This document shows positions 63,561-64,000 of a DNA stretch of 64,000 nucleotides, in pieces (the stretch's first letter is position 1; each line of letters begins with the position of its first letter). Position numbers and translations under genes: made by a program. Source of the stretch: Diphasiastrum complanatum (taxonomy: Eukaryota; Streptophyta; Lycopodiopsida; Lycopodiales; Lycopodiaceae); the NCBI GenBank assembly GCA_029204225.1, contig MU831912.1, positions 1 to 64,000 of the forward strand. Reading direction: 5' to 3'. Below the pieces are notes generated by a model, which did not search any database, had not been told where the DNA came from, and saw only the letters and a list, made by a program, of their open reading frames with translations.

Positions 63561-64000
63561 TCCCAAAATTCATGAAAGTCGGGAGCAGTTATGGACTCGG
63601 CTCATTACATTCGCCTCGTCCATTTACATTTACTTTACTTTATGCATATGCAAGCCTTGGGCCCTTTTTTATTCATTAGTGACACTTAGACTATATGGTT
63701 GGCCTTTGGCCTTATTATTCATTATTATGCCATTTGAACATATTACTGGAGAGTGGGGGCCTTCTTGGAGGGCGCACTATTTTCCCTCCCAGTTGGGCCC
63801 TAGCCACCAGAAGTTTCCTTTTAGGGCTTCCTCTTGGCTATAAGTAGGGAAACTGTGTCATTTGTTATTCAGCTGATGATATTGATCTCTCTCTTTAGCC
63901 TCCTTAATCTCTCTCTTTCCTGCTTTCTAAGGTTAAGTCTTGCTTATGTCCTGCTTTCATAGTTGAAGTCTTGCTTATGTGATGCTTTCATAGCTTAGCT
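63561..64000 (+). mobile_element. Family-A LTR with short pre-LTR tract (runs off window)
   Basis: LTR from 63587 (AGTTATGGACTCGG) to beyond 64000, preceded by 26 bp (ccaaaattcatgaaagtcgg and gagc) that also precede the LTR at 23606. It is therefore a 3' LTR with all but 26 bp of the interior gone, or a recombinant. U3 inverted repeat near 63769-63791; TATA-like GGCTATAAGTAGGG near 63836. Confidence 0.85.

Overview
This is nuclear DNA from a large, repeat-rich genome of the green-plant lineage (Streptophyta). The main clues are a spliced mitochondrial LON1-type protease gene with plant-like GT-AG introns, Ty3/gypsy chromovirus, Ty1/copia, LINE and hAT elements of plant type, and initiator-Met-tRNA primer-binding sites. 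At the right end are exons that look like IFT140, an intraflagellar-transport protein kept only in lineages with flagellated cells. Together these suggest a streptophyte with swimming sperm (charophyte alga, bryophyte, lycophyte, fern, cycad or Ginkgo). The species cannot be named from the sequence.

Host genes. Nine exons on the + strand between 5530 and 34795 make up the C-terminal half of a LON1-like ATP-dependent protease. They give one continuous reading frame from just before the AAA+ domain to the stop codon, with Walker A, Walker B and the Ser/Lys dyad intact. Two introns are very large (14,556 and 12,108 bp) and packed with transposable elements. The N-terminal exons must lie upstream of the window. 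At 62.5-63.0 kb, one clear exon and one tentative exon of an IFT140-like gene lie on the + strand.

Layout of the repeats. 1-4544: a minus-strand gypsy element (family B) whose LTR is split by a + strand chromovirus (family A, 5-bp target duplication). 6.6-21.1 kb (LON intron): TG minisatellite, a gypsy gag element, an L1-like LINE and other LINE/gypsy fragments on the minus strand, a small deleted LTR element (family C), a copia relic, and a complete hAT element with an 8-bp target duplication that contains a piece of family B. 21.8-33.9 kb (LON intron): a family-A remnant, the 3' half of a second hAT element with AT-hooks and a convergent ORF, a gag-protease family-B element, LINE fragments, a heat-shock-element-like cluster and microsatellites. 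34.8-49 kb: degenerate copia elements and LTRs. 48.9-56.1 kb: a minus-strand gypsy gag-protease relic cut by a complete 5.2-kb copia element. 56-61 kb: a copia fragment, a gypsy LTR with a Tat/Athila-type primer site, a decayed pol, and an unidentified ORF. 63.6 kb to the end: another family-A LTR.

Nearly everything outside LON and the IFT140-like exons is broken mobile DNA. The points most worth following up are: three LTR families whose LTRs end in AGTTA...TAACT instead of TG...CA; an inverted repeat shared by their U3 regions; a long tandem array in the family-B leader; hAT elements with GGTACC/GGATCC-rich ends; a copia element carrying about 1.4 kb of unrecognised coding-like sequence in place of integrase and reverse transcriptase; and heat-shock-element-like repeats inside a LON intron.
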